In this document: piece after piece, positions 54,144 to 64,000 of the stretch | Position numbering within the stretch: the first letter of the stretch is position 1 | Layout of the letters: each line of letters begins with the position of its first letter | Assembly (NCBI GenBank): GCA_018398575.1 | Contig: JAGTXZ010000011.1 | Coordinates: 2,728,001 to 2,792,000 of the forward strand | From: Ampelomyces quisqualis | Taxonomy: Eukaryota > Ascomycota > Dothideomycetes > Pleosporales > Phaeosphaeriaceae | Length of the DNA: 64,000 bases | Direction of reading: 5' to 3' | The notes under the pieces: generated by a model | Seen by the model: the letters and a program-made list of their open reading frames with translations, nothing else | Database searches by the model: none | Told to the model about the DNA's origin: nothing | Translations under genes and position numbers: made by a program

Positions 54144-54890
54144 ATGACCCTTCCACGTCGTAGCGCACCGATTCTAGGACCGAACTTCAGTTACAAAGCC
54201 AACTGGAGCTCATATCATGAAGATTTAGAAGACAACACCTCAGGAGAGGAAAGCTCAGAAGACGACACCTCAGGAGAGGAAAGCTCAGAAGACGACACCT
54301 CAGGAGAGGAAAGCTCAGAAGAAGACGACAGCTCGGGAGAGGAACGCTCAGAAGATGAGAGATTGGAAGCCAATGACTTGGACTTTTACATCAAGCAATC
54401 TCAATCCAAGGTGGAGCCAAACCTGAGAATCTACACATACGAAGATCTTGAGGTTTTACTTCTCAACGAATGTCAAGATCACTTTAGGGCCCTTCCTAGC
54501 ATCGACACTATCTCCTTCGATCCTTGTCCGGCCTCACGGCTCAATTTAACATCGGTCCCGACAAGTGACAAGCGCATCCTTTTCGGCAGGGTTGATTCTG
54601 CGATACCAGAAAATCGAGACCGGGTTTACCTCTACATTAGTGGCAAGGGCAACAACCAGACATGTCCTGGAGATGAGATGAGCACAGAACCCTGGCTGAA
54701 TGGAGGTGCGTCGCTCGTATCGCCCACGAAGCCTTTCTGGTACCTCTTCTCTCATGGCAGGGCATTCTACAGAGCGGATGCGCAACGTTTGAGAGCTCTC
54801 GCCTGCTTCTTGTTTCTCTCCGCCGGTCACGTCCAGACAGTGCAACATTACCCAGACTTCACAACGCACTTGGTCGACGCCATCGCTTGA
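54144..54890 (+). CDS. Unknown protein with an acidic tandem repeat
   Basis: The frame is open from 54120, but the first ATG is at 54144 (MTLPRRSAPILG), giving 248 residues. Residues about 35-75 consist of four copies of a ten-residue unit, DTSGEESSED and variants, encoded by a 30-base tandem repeat. Downstream is a folded-looking part containing IYTYEDLEVLLLNECQDHF, RVDSAIPENRDRVYLYIS and a C-terminal FWYLFSHGRAFYRADAQRL segment. I do not recognise a family. The acidic Ser-rich block resembles casein kinase 2 target regions. Repeat number may vary among strains. Confidence 0.6.
   Translation: MTLPRRSAPILGPNFSYKANWSSYHEDLEDNTSGEESSEDDTSGEESSEDDTSGEESSEEDDSSGEERSEDERLEANDLDFYIKQSQSKVEPNLRIYTYEDLEVLLLNECQDHFRALPSIDTISFDPCPASRLNLTSVPTSDKRILFGRVDSAIPENRDRVYLYISGKGNNQTCPGDEMSTEPWLNGGASLVSPTKPFWYLFSHGRAFYRADAQRLRALACFLFLSAGHVQTVQHYPDFTTHLVDAIA
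54231..54352 (+). repeat. 30-base coding tandem repeat
   Basis: Four copies of a 30-base unit: three nearly identical, beginning ACACCTCAGGAGAGGAAAGC, and one diverged with an extra GAAGAC-type insertion. The unit is a multiple of three, so changes in copy number would keep the frame. Confidence 0.9.
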
Positions 54891-54968
54891 TATGGTAGAG
54901 GCAGGATTATAGAGGCTCGCGAGACCTCTAAAGTAAAGAAAAGCAAAGATTTGCCAATGGTATTAGGG

Positions 54969-55495
54969 ATGGACAGCAATGAAGCTAAGCCCAGGCTCGC
55001 ACGCAGACTGTCAACCGATGCCGAGGCAGAGACTCCGTGTATGTCATAGTACTGATCTATTGAACCCTCAGAGCTAACCATGGCATAGCGAAGCGAAAGA
55101 AGTTTGGACTTGCTGATGCCGTAAGAGTTATCGTTGCGATGAGGTTGATAGTCATCCCCTGACAACATCAGGCTTCTCAGATGCAGCAGTGCTACACACA
55201 ACTCGGAGAATACATCCCGGTTTACGAGAGGGAAAGCGCAGAACTGAAGAGCGATGCTACACAGTCTCAACAGCTTCAAGAAGACTTCGCAAAGAAGGTT
55301 GAAGAGATCAAGGAGCTTGAGCGACGACTAAAAAGGAAAGACGAGGAGTTCCAGTCGGCAAAGGCCGAAGCGACAAAAGAAAAAGCTCAGCGCCATGAGG
55401 AGGGAATCAAGAGGCACACTGCGGAGACGAAATTGACGGAATACGTTGACGCGCAAGAAAAAATTATGGAAATTTACAATGAGTGCAGAAAGTAA
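54969..55495 (+). CDS. Small coiled-coil protein
   Basis: Three exons, 54969-55038, 55089-55120 and 55172-55495, join in frame to give 141 residues. The model starts MDSNEAKPRLARRLS, passes a basic SKRKK segment (possible nuclear signal) and then, from about residue 50 on, is almost entirely charged and helical (ELKSDATQSQQLQEDFAKKV, EEIKELERRLKRKDEEFQ), with a heptad-like spacing of Leu/Val/Ala. A coiled coil is the likely structure. The family is unknown. The single-frame part alone (55181-55495) would miss the N-terminus, and the two short upstream exons both have good splice sites, so the longer model is preferred. Confidence 0.6.
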
Positions 55496-55752
55496 AAGAT
55501 CTGTGTGTTTCGAACGGGTGGCCGCGATATTTGATTATAGTTTGTAAATCCAAACAAATATCAAAGGAACTGTCGCGCGGTCGGAACAACCTCGAAGGTT
55601 GCTAGCAATCAAAGTGATTTTGAAAGAGCCTGATGTTTCTCTTGTCTATAGCAAACTTTGGTGGCGCGAACAGCAAGTACATCAGTCGCATCGTGCTCCA
55701 TTATCTATTTCCATCAGCCAGGACACAACCTCATCTCGTAGAAGCGCAAACC

Positions 55753-56502
55753 ATGGAGAAACTAGACAGCACCGTGGACGGAGTGATCAGCGCTATTCAA
55801 GGGATGGAAGTCAACGATCCAACGTCCCTGAGCACTGCCAGCCAAGAAGGTGGCTTCCAAATTCCTTCGATCGCACACCCAAAAATCATCACCCTCAACG
55901 TTGGGGGCCGTAAATTCCAGACTGCCATCGAAACCCTGCGCAGTGAGTCTGGTCTTCTCGCCCTAAATCTCTCAGAAGGCTACACTTGGGAACCTCAAGC
56001 TGACGGTAGCTACTTCCTTGACGCCGACCCCGATCTGTTCGAGCACCTCCTCCGCTTCATGCGTCGTCCCGAAGTCTTCCCGCTCTTTTATACCCAGGCG
56101 GACGGCTACGACTACGACATGTACAATCGTCTTGAAGCGGAGGCATTCTATTACCAGATGGATACTCTGCACAAGTGGCTCAAAGCGAAGACATATCTGC
56201 AGGCGTTCAAGACGGAGATCGGTGCACCAGTCATACGCAACATTAGCATCGCATCGCAGCCCATACCTACAGTCGACAAAGACGAAGAGATGCATACCCT
56301 AGCTTGCACGAAGAAAGTGTATCTATGTCCTCGCCGAATCGCTGCGCATCGCGGGCATGCGGATCTGTGCGGTCAGGCGTGTCACAGGCGCCAAGCGGAG
56401 AATGAGGTGATGTACGAAGACGAGCCATACTGGCAGGTCATGACGATGAAGAAGAAGGTTATTTATGATCAGGAAGTGTGCAGGATCAATTTTGGTAGTT
56501 GA
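55753..56502 (+). CDS. BTB/POZ protein of T1/KCTD type
   Basis: The frame is open from an ATG at 55633, but the ATG at 55753 (MEKLDSTVDG) is preferred because the upstream 40 residues look like leader. This gives 249 residues without an intron. The T1/KCTD-type BTB domain occupies about residues 43-130: ITLNVGGRKFQTAIETLRS, then YFLDADPDLFEHLLRFMRR and a closing YYQMDTLHKWL helix. KCTD-type proteins are adaptors for cullin-3 ubiquitin ligases or channel subunits; in fungi they are mostly uncharacterised. The C-terminal part has several cysteines and histidines (LACTKKVYLCPRRIAAHRGH, CGQACHR) which may bind a metal. Confidence 0.82.
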   Translation: MEKLDSTVDGVISAIQGMEVNDPTSLSTASQEGGFQIPSIAHPKIITLNVGGRKFQTAIETLRSESGLLALNLSEGYTWEPQADGSYFLDADPDLFEHLLRFMRRPEVFPLFYTQADGYDYDMYNRLEAEAFYYQMDTLHKWLKAKTYLQAFKTEIGAPVIRNISIASQPIPTVDKDEEMHTLACTKKVYLCPRRIAAHRGHADLCGQACHRRQAENEVMYEDEPYWQVMTMKKKVIYDQEVCRINFGS

Positions 56503-57287
56503 AAAGCCACGTTGGATCCCAATGTCGAAGAAAGGGAGGGAAACAGAAGCGCACGCGTGTGGCACAACAGATAGAGAGCATCGCATAGTCTACCACTTCA
56601 CATGTGGGTGTGATTTCGATGGGAGAAGCGATGAGCTCATGAAAGAAGGTATTTGTTCGCTAGACAGTCTTAGAGACTCGCGTCGCCTATTGTAGCATCC
56701 ATTTGCGTTGTCTTCTTGTCTTCGTAAAAATGAATTCGCATCTCAAAGTGCTCCTGATCCCTGCACTGTCCGCATCATATTGGACGCAACCATGTTGTTG
56801 GTGACTACGAGTCACTTCGTGCTGCACCCTCTACCGCAGTTCTTTGCCGATGTTGTCACGCAAATATTAGATGACGTCCCAGTCGGAAGGGAACCAAGAT
56901 TGGAATTTTCTATTCGTCTCCAATTTCTTCGTGCTCTCAAGTATTTTTAAGCATTGAATACTCCCAGACAATGTGTTGAGCTGCCTCCGTTGCAACGTTC
57001 TGACATATGCGACTCGGCGCGCTGACTAAGTGCTGCTAGGTAAAGTTTTTTTTACAAGCAGCGGAGGCCGGGTCTGTCAAATCAACCGGCACATCAGAGA
57101 TCCGGAAGAAATTGTAGATACAATGTGTATCCTGAGACTCGTGGTCCGTAGGCCCTCAAGGGACGGTATGGTAGGACTTTGCGTCAATCTGAGGCACATC
57201 ATTGCGCTCGTAAAGCCGTAGTCGCCAGGCTCCATTAGCCCTGGTGGCGTGGGCATGATCAATTATTCTGGGGGAGTTAATTTTCCT
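56503..57287. other. Convergent intergenic region
   Basis: Between the BTB gene and the 3' end of the Zn2Cys6 gene. No feature recognised. Confidence 0.4.
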
Positions 57288-59010
57288 TCAATAATCATGG
57301 TCCATGCTCATACGATGTGGCAGTGTGGGAGACATGGGCGCTGCGTCGCTATATGGCGAGTAGCTAGAAGGCGCTGACATGGATCTGTCATGCCATGTTT
57401 CACGCTCTTCTTCCGGCGACGACAACTCCAGCAACTTCTGGGGTGATCCGACAGCCATTCCTAATGTCGTGAGTTTATTCTGGAGAATGCTGAGAACCGC
57501 GGGGTTGCCGCCACGAAAGCTCGATAACACACAGGATAGGCTATGGACAAGGTCTCGTGGGCCGATGCCAAAGTGGGATTTGTGGTTCATAGCCGGCATG
57601 ATGATCATGACGTCCGCCAAAGAGTTTGCAACGTCAAACAACTTTGATTCCTGTGCCAAAGTTAGCTCCACCACAACGCACACGATCTGGTGATCTTACC
57701 ATACCAGGCCCATGAGCTTCAATGCTTTGCTGAGACAGACTACTGAGATTGCTGAGCACATTTTGCGCGACCTTGGCAGGGAAGGAAAAAGAAAACTCGT
57801 CTTCAGCATTCGCACTGCTTAGGTTGGTGACGTTCAATGCATGTTGCCATAAGAAAATGCGCATCCACTGCTGGGTCATTGAAATGTCCGCACGCTGCAA
57901 TTCATTTTCAAGGCTGAGTGGAGCCTCATCAAAGCTTAGTTCCTGTTGAGCCATAGCGAGGGCTTTCCGAGCAGTAGCAGGGTCCGCCGTAATTGTGGCG
58001 TCAAGGACATTAAACAGCTTACACAGTTGCACGAATGCAGGCGTGACCGATCCATCGCCGAGATGCTCCAAGCGTGGAAGGTCCGGTGCTCTTTTGAGTG
58101 TCGTTGGTACATCATGTTGAATAGAATGAGCTCTTTCAGTGATGAAGAGCAACCAGTACACTCTCAAAGCGTGCTGGACTTGATCAGGACTCATTGTTGT
58201 GTAATAGACAGTCTTATGGAGTCCCAGGATATGAGCCTTACTGATGGCCTCTCCAAGAAGAATAGTGGACACATTCATGCGACCGATGTTTGCAGAGTAG
58301 ACATGTAAGAAGAAGGTGCCTAGAATCGAGAATATTGAGACGTTCTCCAGGTGGTCTGAGTCGTCACGGGCTTTCTTCGATTCTTTCTCGAACGAGCTGC
58401 TTGACACGCGGTAGTGTCCTTCCACTGGGCTCTCTGGTTCCCAGTCGATAGAAAATTGGCTGACCACGGCAGCACAAATCGCCGTTGCAAGGCCATATGC
58501 TTCGATATCATCCGGATGTGTAAGCAGACGTGCAGTTAGCGCTTCGGCATCGACCACGGGCCAGATTCCATAACCTCGCGCTTGGTAGACGTCCAGATAC
58601 TGTGAGATGCATGATGTCGAGATCCTCTGCGGCTCGGAGTAGGCAGTTGCGAACGTTGGACTCAACATGTCCGGCCATCCAGTACCGTTCGGGTCAGCAT
58701 CGCTGATGGGTGGCAGACGGTCGATGTAGGGTAATTCAGTCGTGCCAGGGCTTGATGTATCGAGGCTAGCCTCGCTGTTGCTCCTCGAATCATCGTGGCT
58801 ACTCTTGCTCTGCTCTTGTAGTCTCCTAATCGCCGCTTCTGTGGTCCTTCGAGGTCCCTTAGGGCCAGACTTGCCATGCGACTTGAGATAGGTGCAGTCC
58901 CAACTTGCAGCCTGACACCGAGTGCAAGGAAGGATTCCGTCACATCGGACTTTTCTAACGGAGCAAGGGTCACATGCTCGGCGCGTGCCTTTCCGCGGCG
59001 CCATGCTCAT
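57288..59010 (-). CDS. Zn2Cys6 transcription factor
   Basis: Two exons, 59010-57700 and 57650-57288, with a 49-base intron, give 557 residues. The DNA-binding domain lies at about residues 12-40: RACDPCSVRKVRCDGILPC followed by TRCQAASWDC, the exact CX2CX6CX5CX2CX6C spacing of the fungal binuclear zinc cluster, and then the basic linker KSHGKSGPKGPR. The linker style is that of the maltose/sugar-activator branch, although the target cannot be inferred. A middle homology region is present (GTFFLHVYSANIGRMN, GEAISKAHILGLHK, ERAHSIQHDVPTTLK), which matches the regulatory domain of such factors. The tail is Ser/Pro-rich. No neighbour suggests a regulated pathway; the amino-acid transporter 1.5 kb away is a possible target only by position. 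Confidence 0.93.
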
Positions 59011-59504
59011 GGTTGTGGCTTACCTAAACTAAGTCGATCTATGAATGACGAATTAGGAAGTGCACGCGAAGCACCGGATCAGTTCCTTATTTTGTCATTC
59101 GAAAGCTTATTGGTTGCTTTCGCTCCGAGGGTGATGATGTGGGCCACTTGGTTGATGTCGAGAAGATAGCGAAAGAAGACGGAACCAAGCCACCGACAAT
59201 GCTGACTTGCCGTGGCGAACAGATGTCGTAGAGAAGAACTTCCGACTGACGCACAAGAAAAGGCGAAGCGGCTGCTGTCGGCCGGTCTTTGCCTCTTCCA
59301 GCAGGTCTAGGTACGCCAGCCAATCAAAATATGCTCAGAGAAGCACTCCTGGCCCCGTGGCGCTGTTGGGCATGCTAATGCGCGATAAATTCTTTTGGAA
59401 GGAAAAGGGTTCTTCTATAATTCCTGTCCACTCACAGCCGTTTCTGGGAATTGGGGTTTATCAAGCCAAAAGTAACGTTCCTACTGCGCTTAGGTAGGGG
59501 CACT
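59011..59504. other. Upstream region of the Zn2Cys6 gene
   Basis: Promoter side of the leftward transcription factor gene. No other feature recognised. Confidence 0.4.
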
Positions 59505-60030
59505 AATAGAGGGGTCCTGCTTAGTAGCAAACATAAGCGCAAACCTTAGACTACGCGCCCTGTCTTCTAAGATTTAAGAACAAAGTAAGTCTTAGCTAGC
59601 TATAGTACTATACAATTTAACGCCTTGAATATAAAGGCTAATAGAATCTTAGTTAAGAAATACTTTTGGCTAGGTATAGGCTGTAACTTTCTTAAGAATA
59701 ACCTAGCTACTCTTATTATATATTACAGTTAGTTTACCTGTATATACCTAGAGCGTAGCTAATATGCAAAGAGTAATTACAAATATACCTTTAGCAAATA
59801 TCATAGTATCTTATATAATAGTACGCAGTTACTTTATAGTATTTACACTAACTACTTGTTACAAACCTTAGAAAAGAAACCTAGGTAGTTATAAACTACA
59901 GAAATTGAATCGCGGGATTTAGACCTAATATAGAGTTACAATACACTAAGCAAGAAGTTACGTAAGCTTCTTATTTGTCTTATTTAGTCTTACTATTTCT
60001 TATAATAAGAAACTATATAAAGTCGTTCTC
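59505..60030. repeat. AT-rich block, RIP-like
   Basis: About 520 bases of markedly higher A+T content than the flanks, rich in TpA steps and depleted in CpA/TpG, with no coding frame. This is the usual look of a repeat hit by repeat-induced point mutation. I see no terminal repeats or residual protein, so the parent element cannot be named. Confidence 0.55.
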
Positions 60031-60476
60031 CTGGAACGACTGGGTTGTCGGGAGTCGGGACACACTCTGGCGTCGCGAAATCAGCCTGATGTAAGATTGG
60101 GTCCACCGTCCAACTCACCCCGAAAGTCGCAGATATTTCATGCACCAAACAGTTGTAGAATGTCAAGTTCTCTACAGATTAAGATAAGACCTCTGTTAAA
60201 TATAAGACTATTTTTGAAAGTCGCTTCACTGTCTGCAGCATCGACATTAAGCTACACACCATTAGCTTAATTCCGACTATTTTCGCGACGCTAGAGACAC
60301 ATTCGGTTTAGCGCCCGTGCTATCTCGGAAGACGACACCCAGCAACCAAGTCCCGTGTTTCCATCTCATCGGTGCAAAGTAGCAACAATCCTACATAGAA
60401 ACCCCGTTATCAACGTGAGCCCCACATGCGACGTATCTACAGCACACCCACGTAGCCTCGATGAAACAAAGACTTG
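60031..60476. other. Upstream region of the transporter gene
   Basis: Base composition is normal again; this is the presumed promoter and leader of the amino-acid transporter. Nothing else recognised. Confidence 0.4.
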
Positions 60477-62155
60477 ATGCAATCCAACCAATCAACCATG
60501 GCAGCATCATCAGAAACAAGACCCCTCCTGGAACCACAAGAACCACACCAAACCAATGAAGAAACCCCCTCATCCACAACCCCGCACCACTCGACCTTCG
60601 CCCGCAATCTCAGCGCCCGCGACGGCTTTGCACTCCTCCTATCCATTGTCATCGGTTCCGGCATATTCTCCTCTCCCGGCCCCGTCGACGCCGCCGTGCC
60701 GTCTCCCGGCGCCGCGCTGTCAATCTGGCTTCTCGGCGGCCTTCTGGCGTGGACAGGAGCGTTGACCATGGCGGAGCTCGGGACGGCGTTTCCAGGCGAA
60801 GGAGGCATCCAGGCGTATCTAGCGTATGTTTACGGCGATGGGGTGGGCTACATGGCGGCGTGGAGTTGGATTGTAGCGACGATGCCGGCGACGCTGGCGA
60901 TTTTGAGCATTGTGTTTGTGGAAAGTGTGTTTAGTTGTTTTGGGGTGAGTGAGTCGAGTCCGCCGATGAGTCATAAGGCGGCGAGTTGTGGAGTGTTGGT
61001 GTGTGTTACGATCTTGAATTCGATTAGTACGAGGACAAGTACGAGGCTTTCTGGGTTTTTCGTGGCGATTAAATTGCTTACTATTCTGCTGCTTATTGTT
61101 GCGGGTCTGGTGGTGGTTTTGGTGTACATTGCGAAAGGAAAGGACTGGGGTGGTGGAGATTGGCACAGTAAAGGTTGGTTTGAACATAGGGATACGGTGT
61201 TGCCTGATGGGAGAAGGTTTGATTGGGGGCAAGTGGGTACTTGGGAGTCGCTGGGGTTTTACTCGACTGCACTGTATGGTGCGCTGTGGGCGTACTCGGG
61301 TTGGGACAAGGTTTGTGTGTGAGACTGGCTATATTGACGAGACTGACATGATGCCAGGCAAATTATGTCGCTGCCGAGCTGCGTAACCCAAGTCGCCAGC
61401 TTCCATTGTCCATCAACACGGCTATTCCAACAATCATTCTCTGCTACGTGGCCGCAAACGCAGTCTACTACGTCCTGCTTCCATGGGATGTTGTGTCCAC
61501 AACCGACGCTGCTGCGGTAGTAAGTCAATGAAGCACAACATTCCGAGTCTCGACTAAAAACACTCAGACTGCAGTCACCCACTTCCTTGGAACAGGCATA
61601 GCCTACTTCGCCACCGCACTCATCTGCCTCGTCATCGCCGGCTCAGCACTGGGCAACAGCTTCGTCGCAGGCCGCATGACGGTCGCCGCGTCCAACAAAA
61701 ACTGGATCCCGCGCGTCTTTGGAACCGTAGGCCGAATCGCCAACGTTAAAATCACCAAAGCGGGCGCAGGCGGCGAAGATGCTGAAGACGCCATGGAGCA
61801 AGGCGAGTCACCCATCAATGCGCTGATCCTCAACACGGTACTCTCGGCAGTGTATATACTGCTGGGCAACATGCGCATTCTCCTGACTCTCAATGGCCTC
61901 GCCGAGTACGCATTTTTCTTCCTGACTGTGCTCGGGGCGATTATTCTGCGGTTTCGCGAGCCCAGTTTACCACGCCCAGTCAAGCCATTCATCGGAATAC
62001 CAGTAATCTTTGCTCTGATCAGCGGGTTCGTAGTTGTGCGAGGGGCGGTTTTCGCGCCGATCCAAGCGGGGATTTTGCTGGGGATCTGGGCTGTTGGCGT
62101 CGCCGTTTATTATGTGAGATTGTGTGTGGTGTCTAGACAGGTTGCGGATGGCTAG
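60477..62155 (+). CDS. L-type amino-acid transporter (LAT/APC superfamily)
   Basis: Three exons, 60477-61310, 61358-61519 and 61568-62155, give 527 residues. The start at 60477 is the first ATG; another at 60498 is also possible. The transporter core begins near residue 48, with FALLLSIVIGSGIFSSPGPV as transmembrane helix 1 and its GSGIF substrate-binding loop. Other landmarks are AWTGALTMAELGTAFPGEGG and, across the first splice site, YSGWDKANYVAAELRNPSRQLP, the conserved helix 6-7 region of LAT-type carriers. About 12 hydrophobic segments follow the expected order. Yeast and fungal relatives (Mup1-like) carry methionine or other neutral amino acids across the plasma membrane. The substrate here is an inference. 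Confidence 0.9.
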
Positions 62156-62784
62156 GATACGTCCCCTGTTGGTCGACGTCGCCATAGTTGTTCTAGCTAG
62201 CTTCATGGCATGATTCCTTGCGTGCTTTGCAATCCCAAGCTGTCATTGGATAGCTACGCCAAGGCAATTGACTCAGCCACCGCCGCCACCTGTTCTCGTT
62301 CCGGGCGCGCTAGTTCATCTTGGCATGTACTTAGTGGGCTTGGCATGTGGCTGATGGCGAAAGAGAGTGGGTCGCACAGCAACGACGACGCTCTCCATGA
62401 TGCAACTCCGACAACGATTCGACAAATAAGATGGACTCCAGGAATGATGACAGTGGCTAGACGACCGCGAGAAAGATCTTCGATTACCCTTTGAAGTGTG
62501 GTTGCGATGCGCGTGGCTGGAGAAAGCGTCAAGTCCTCGATGTCATAGGGATCGGCTAGCGGCAGCATCCCTGCTTGTGGTGCAGGTCGTAGCCACTTTG
62601 TTGACCAGATGCATCTGCACTTCACTTCGCCTCTGTGTACGATTGTCGCGTCGCGGAAAGTTGTGTCGCGCTGATACCCCGGGTGTGTCTGTGGCAGTCA
62701 GTCTCGATTGCATATAGAGATTCTGATCCTATCCATCGGGCCATCTGAGTATTGCCCCTGGTTGACTCGATACCATCCGCCAGC
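62156..62784. other. Intergenic region with no supported gene
   Basis: Between two rightward genes; nothing recognised apart from the presumed promoter of the PhoD-like gene. Confidence 0.4.
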
Positions 62785-64000
62785 ATGGCCCAACAACACC
62801 CTCCCCACGAGAGCGAACCAGTGCCTCACCAACAAGACCCGAGCGGCGTCACGGGCGTTGGCAATGGCCCCCAGGTTGTGAGCACATCCGCGACCCTCGA
62901 CGTCATTGCAGGGCCGCTCCTCAACTACAGGCGCACCAGCAACCAGCAGACGGGCCAGCCCATATGGCACGGCAGCGTCTTGATCGTCACCACCCCCGGC
63001 CAGCAGAACCCTGAGCTCGTCCTTTCACCAGCCGGCGCAGTCGATGCGAGTCTTGGCGACGTCAGGTTCAGCGTGGATGCGCGACCCTTCCACGGGGAGA
63101 AGCTGTACGAAGACCCCAAGCGCGCCTTCTGGCGCTTCATCATAGAGGCCCCCATGCAGCAGTTCGAGTCGCGCTGGAGCTACCATGTCCGCAATCTGGT
63201 CTACGTGGACCGCGAGAAGCTGGAGAAGCCCCAGGTCTTTGTTGTGCCCGCTGCCTCGCAGTCGATGCGCATCATGTTCCACTCGTGCAACGGCTTCAGT
63301 GTAGGCACCGATGTGGATGCGTGGTCCGGCCCTGCGCTATGGAACGACGTGCTCCGCATGCACGCCCAGAAGCCGTTCCACGTCATGCTTGGAGGAGGCG
63401 ACCAGATCTACAACGACGGAGTGCGCGTCGACGGCCCCCTAAAGCCCTGGACAGACATTAGCAACCCGCACAAGCGCCGCGAGTATCCGTTCGGCGAGCA
63501 GATGCGTGCCGACTGCGACGAGTACTACTTCAACAACTACGTCAAGTGGTATGGCCAGCGCCCCTTTTCCACCGCGAACAGCCAGATTCCGCAGGTCAAT
63601 ATCTGGGACGACCACGACATTATCGATGGCTTCGGCTCGTACACCGACCACTTTATGAAGTGTGCTGTGTTCAGAGGCATTGGCGGTGTCGCGCACAAGT
63701 ACTACCTTCTCTTCCAGCACCACCTGGCTCCACCCAAGAGTACCTTTACGACCGATGCGCCCAAGACGACGAATGTCGGTGCACACGGCACTACACCTGC
63801 CGATCCAGTACAGCTCAAGGCAACGTTTGTCATGACGGACGATGTTGGCGACCCGTCGTACATTCTGGGACATAAGCCGGGACCGTACGTGGAGGAGCGC
63901 AGTCGCAGTGTCTACTGCCAGCTCGGCGCACGCATTGCCTTTGCTGGTATCGATGCGCGGACGGAGCGCACTCGTCATCAGATCAATTATCCCGAGACAT
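62785..64000 (+). CDS. PhoD-like metallophosphatase, 5' part
   Basis: A gene that runs off the right edge; the ATG at 62785 gives 405 codons without a stop or evident intron. The sequence has the PhoD-type phosphatase features MFHSCNGFS, the metal-binding HVMLGGGDQIYNDG and QVNIWDDHDIIDGFGSY, where GGGDQ and DDHD supply Asp and His ligands for iron and calcium. There is no signal peptide or membrane helix at the N-terminus, which begins with a polar His/Gln-rich stretch. Fungal proteins of this large PhoD subgroup usually exceed 700 residues and are of unknown substrate; some are annotated as alkaline phosphatases. The C-terminal half is outside the window. Confidence 0.88.
   Translation, partial: MAQQHPPHESEPVPHQQDPSGVTGVGNGPQVVSTSATLDVIAGPLLNYRRTSNQQTGQPIWHGSVLIVTTPGQQNPELVLSPAGAVDASLGDVRFSVDARPFHGEKLYEDPKRAFWRFIIEAPMQQFESRWSYHVRNLVYVDREKLEKPQVFVVPAASQSMRIMFHSCNGFSVGTDVDAWSGPALWNDVLRMHAQKPFHVMLGGGDQIYNDGVRVDGPLKPWTDISNPHKRREYPFGEQMRADCDEYYFNNYVKWYGQRPFSTANSQIPQVNIWDDHDIIDGFGSYTDHFMKCAVFRGIGGVAHKYYLLFQHHLAPPKSTFTTDAPKTTNVGAHGTTPADPVQLKATFVMTDDVGDPSYILGHKPGPYVEERSRSVYCQLGARIAFAGIDARTERTRHQINYPET

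Noticed and set aside
63439..63978. 179-residue minus-strand frame opposite the PhoD-like gene
   Set aside because: The sense frame is open for 405 codons with phosphatase motifs; this frame has none.
1..64000. tRNA genes, rRNA genes or CRISPR arrays
   Set aside because: I saw no B-box plus acceptor-stem arrangement, no rRNA-like conserved blocks and no regularly spaced direct repeats; a covariance-model scan would be needed to exclude tRNAs fully.

Overview
The window is nuclear DNA of a filamentous ascomycete (Pezizomycotina). The evidence is short introns (mostly 45-85 bases, GT-AG, some with a CTAAC branch site), gene density of about one per 1.7 kb, and typical fungal families: spherulin-4, Zn2Cys6 regulators, F-box-like (2EXR-type) proteins, RTA/Pth11-type membrane proteins and a fungal LAT-type transporter. 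The mix of F-box-like families and small secreted Cys proteins suggests a Dothideomycete; that placement is inference. Gene models were built by hand by joining reading frames at splice sites, and in each multi-exon model the exon lengths sum to a whole number of codons.

Layout. 0-10 kb: start of a DEAH-box helicase, a secreted SGNH/CE2-like esterase, an F-box-like protein, a HAD hydrolase, a secreted choice-of-anchor-B type protein and a secreted M28 aminopeptidase. 10-20 kb: a nuclear-looking unknown protein, a protein with two copies of a Cys/His module preceded by a 14-base minisatellite, a DUF1295 membrane protein divergent from a RidA-family protein, two adjacent spherulin-4 paralogues (one soluble, one membrane-anchored) and a frameshifted F-box-like gene. 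20-33 kb: a large F-box protein, a DUF6699-like protein, an aldo/keto reductase, ribosomal protein L9 (nine exons, one of only 8 bases), a decayed regulator-like gene, a secreted agmatinase-like ureohydrolase and a Dap1/MAPR heme-binding protein.

33-50 kb is poorer in genes. It holds a 3.6 kb stretch with no recognisable gene, then the ribosome-biogenesis factor NOP4, an NTF2-like protein, an F-box-like protein, two decayed head-to-head membrane-protein genes (a permease and a Pth11-type protein), a GNAT acetyltransferase, a 1466-base hAT-like non-autonomous transposon with a perfect 8-base target duplication, and a GNAT relic. 50-64 kb: a large disordered protein, a secreted Cys protein made of two tandem copies of one domain, an acidic-repeat protein, a coiled-coil protein, a T1/KCTD-type BTB protein, a Zn2Cys6 transcription factor, an AT-rich RIP-like block, an amino-acid transporter and the first part of a PhoD-like phosphatase.

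No polyketide synthase, NRPS or other cluster backbone enzyme is present, so the genes do not form an evident pathway. The common themes are secreted or surface proteins (esterase, choice-of-anchor-B protein, aminopeptidase, spherulins, ureohydrolase, duplicated Cys protein) and ordinary housekeeping genes. The features most worth following up are the duplicated secreted protein, the duplicated Cys/His-module gene, the hAT-like insertion and the membrane-anchored spherulin paralogue.
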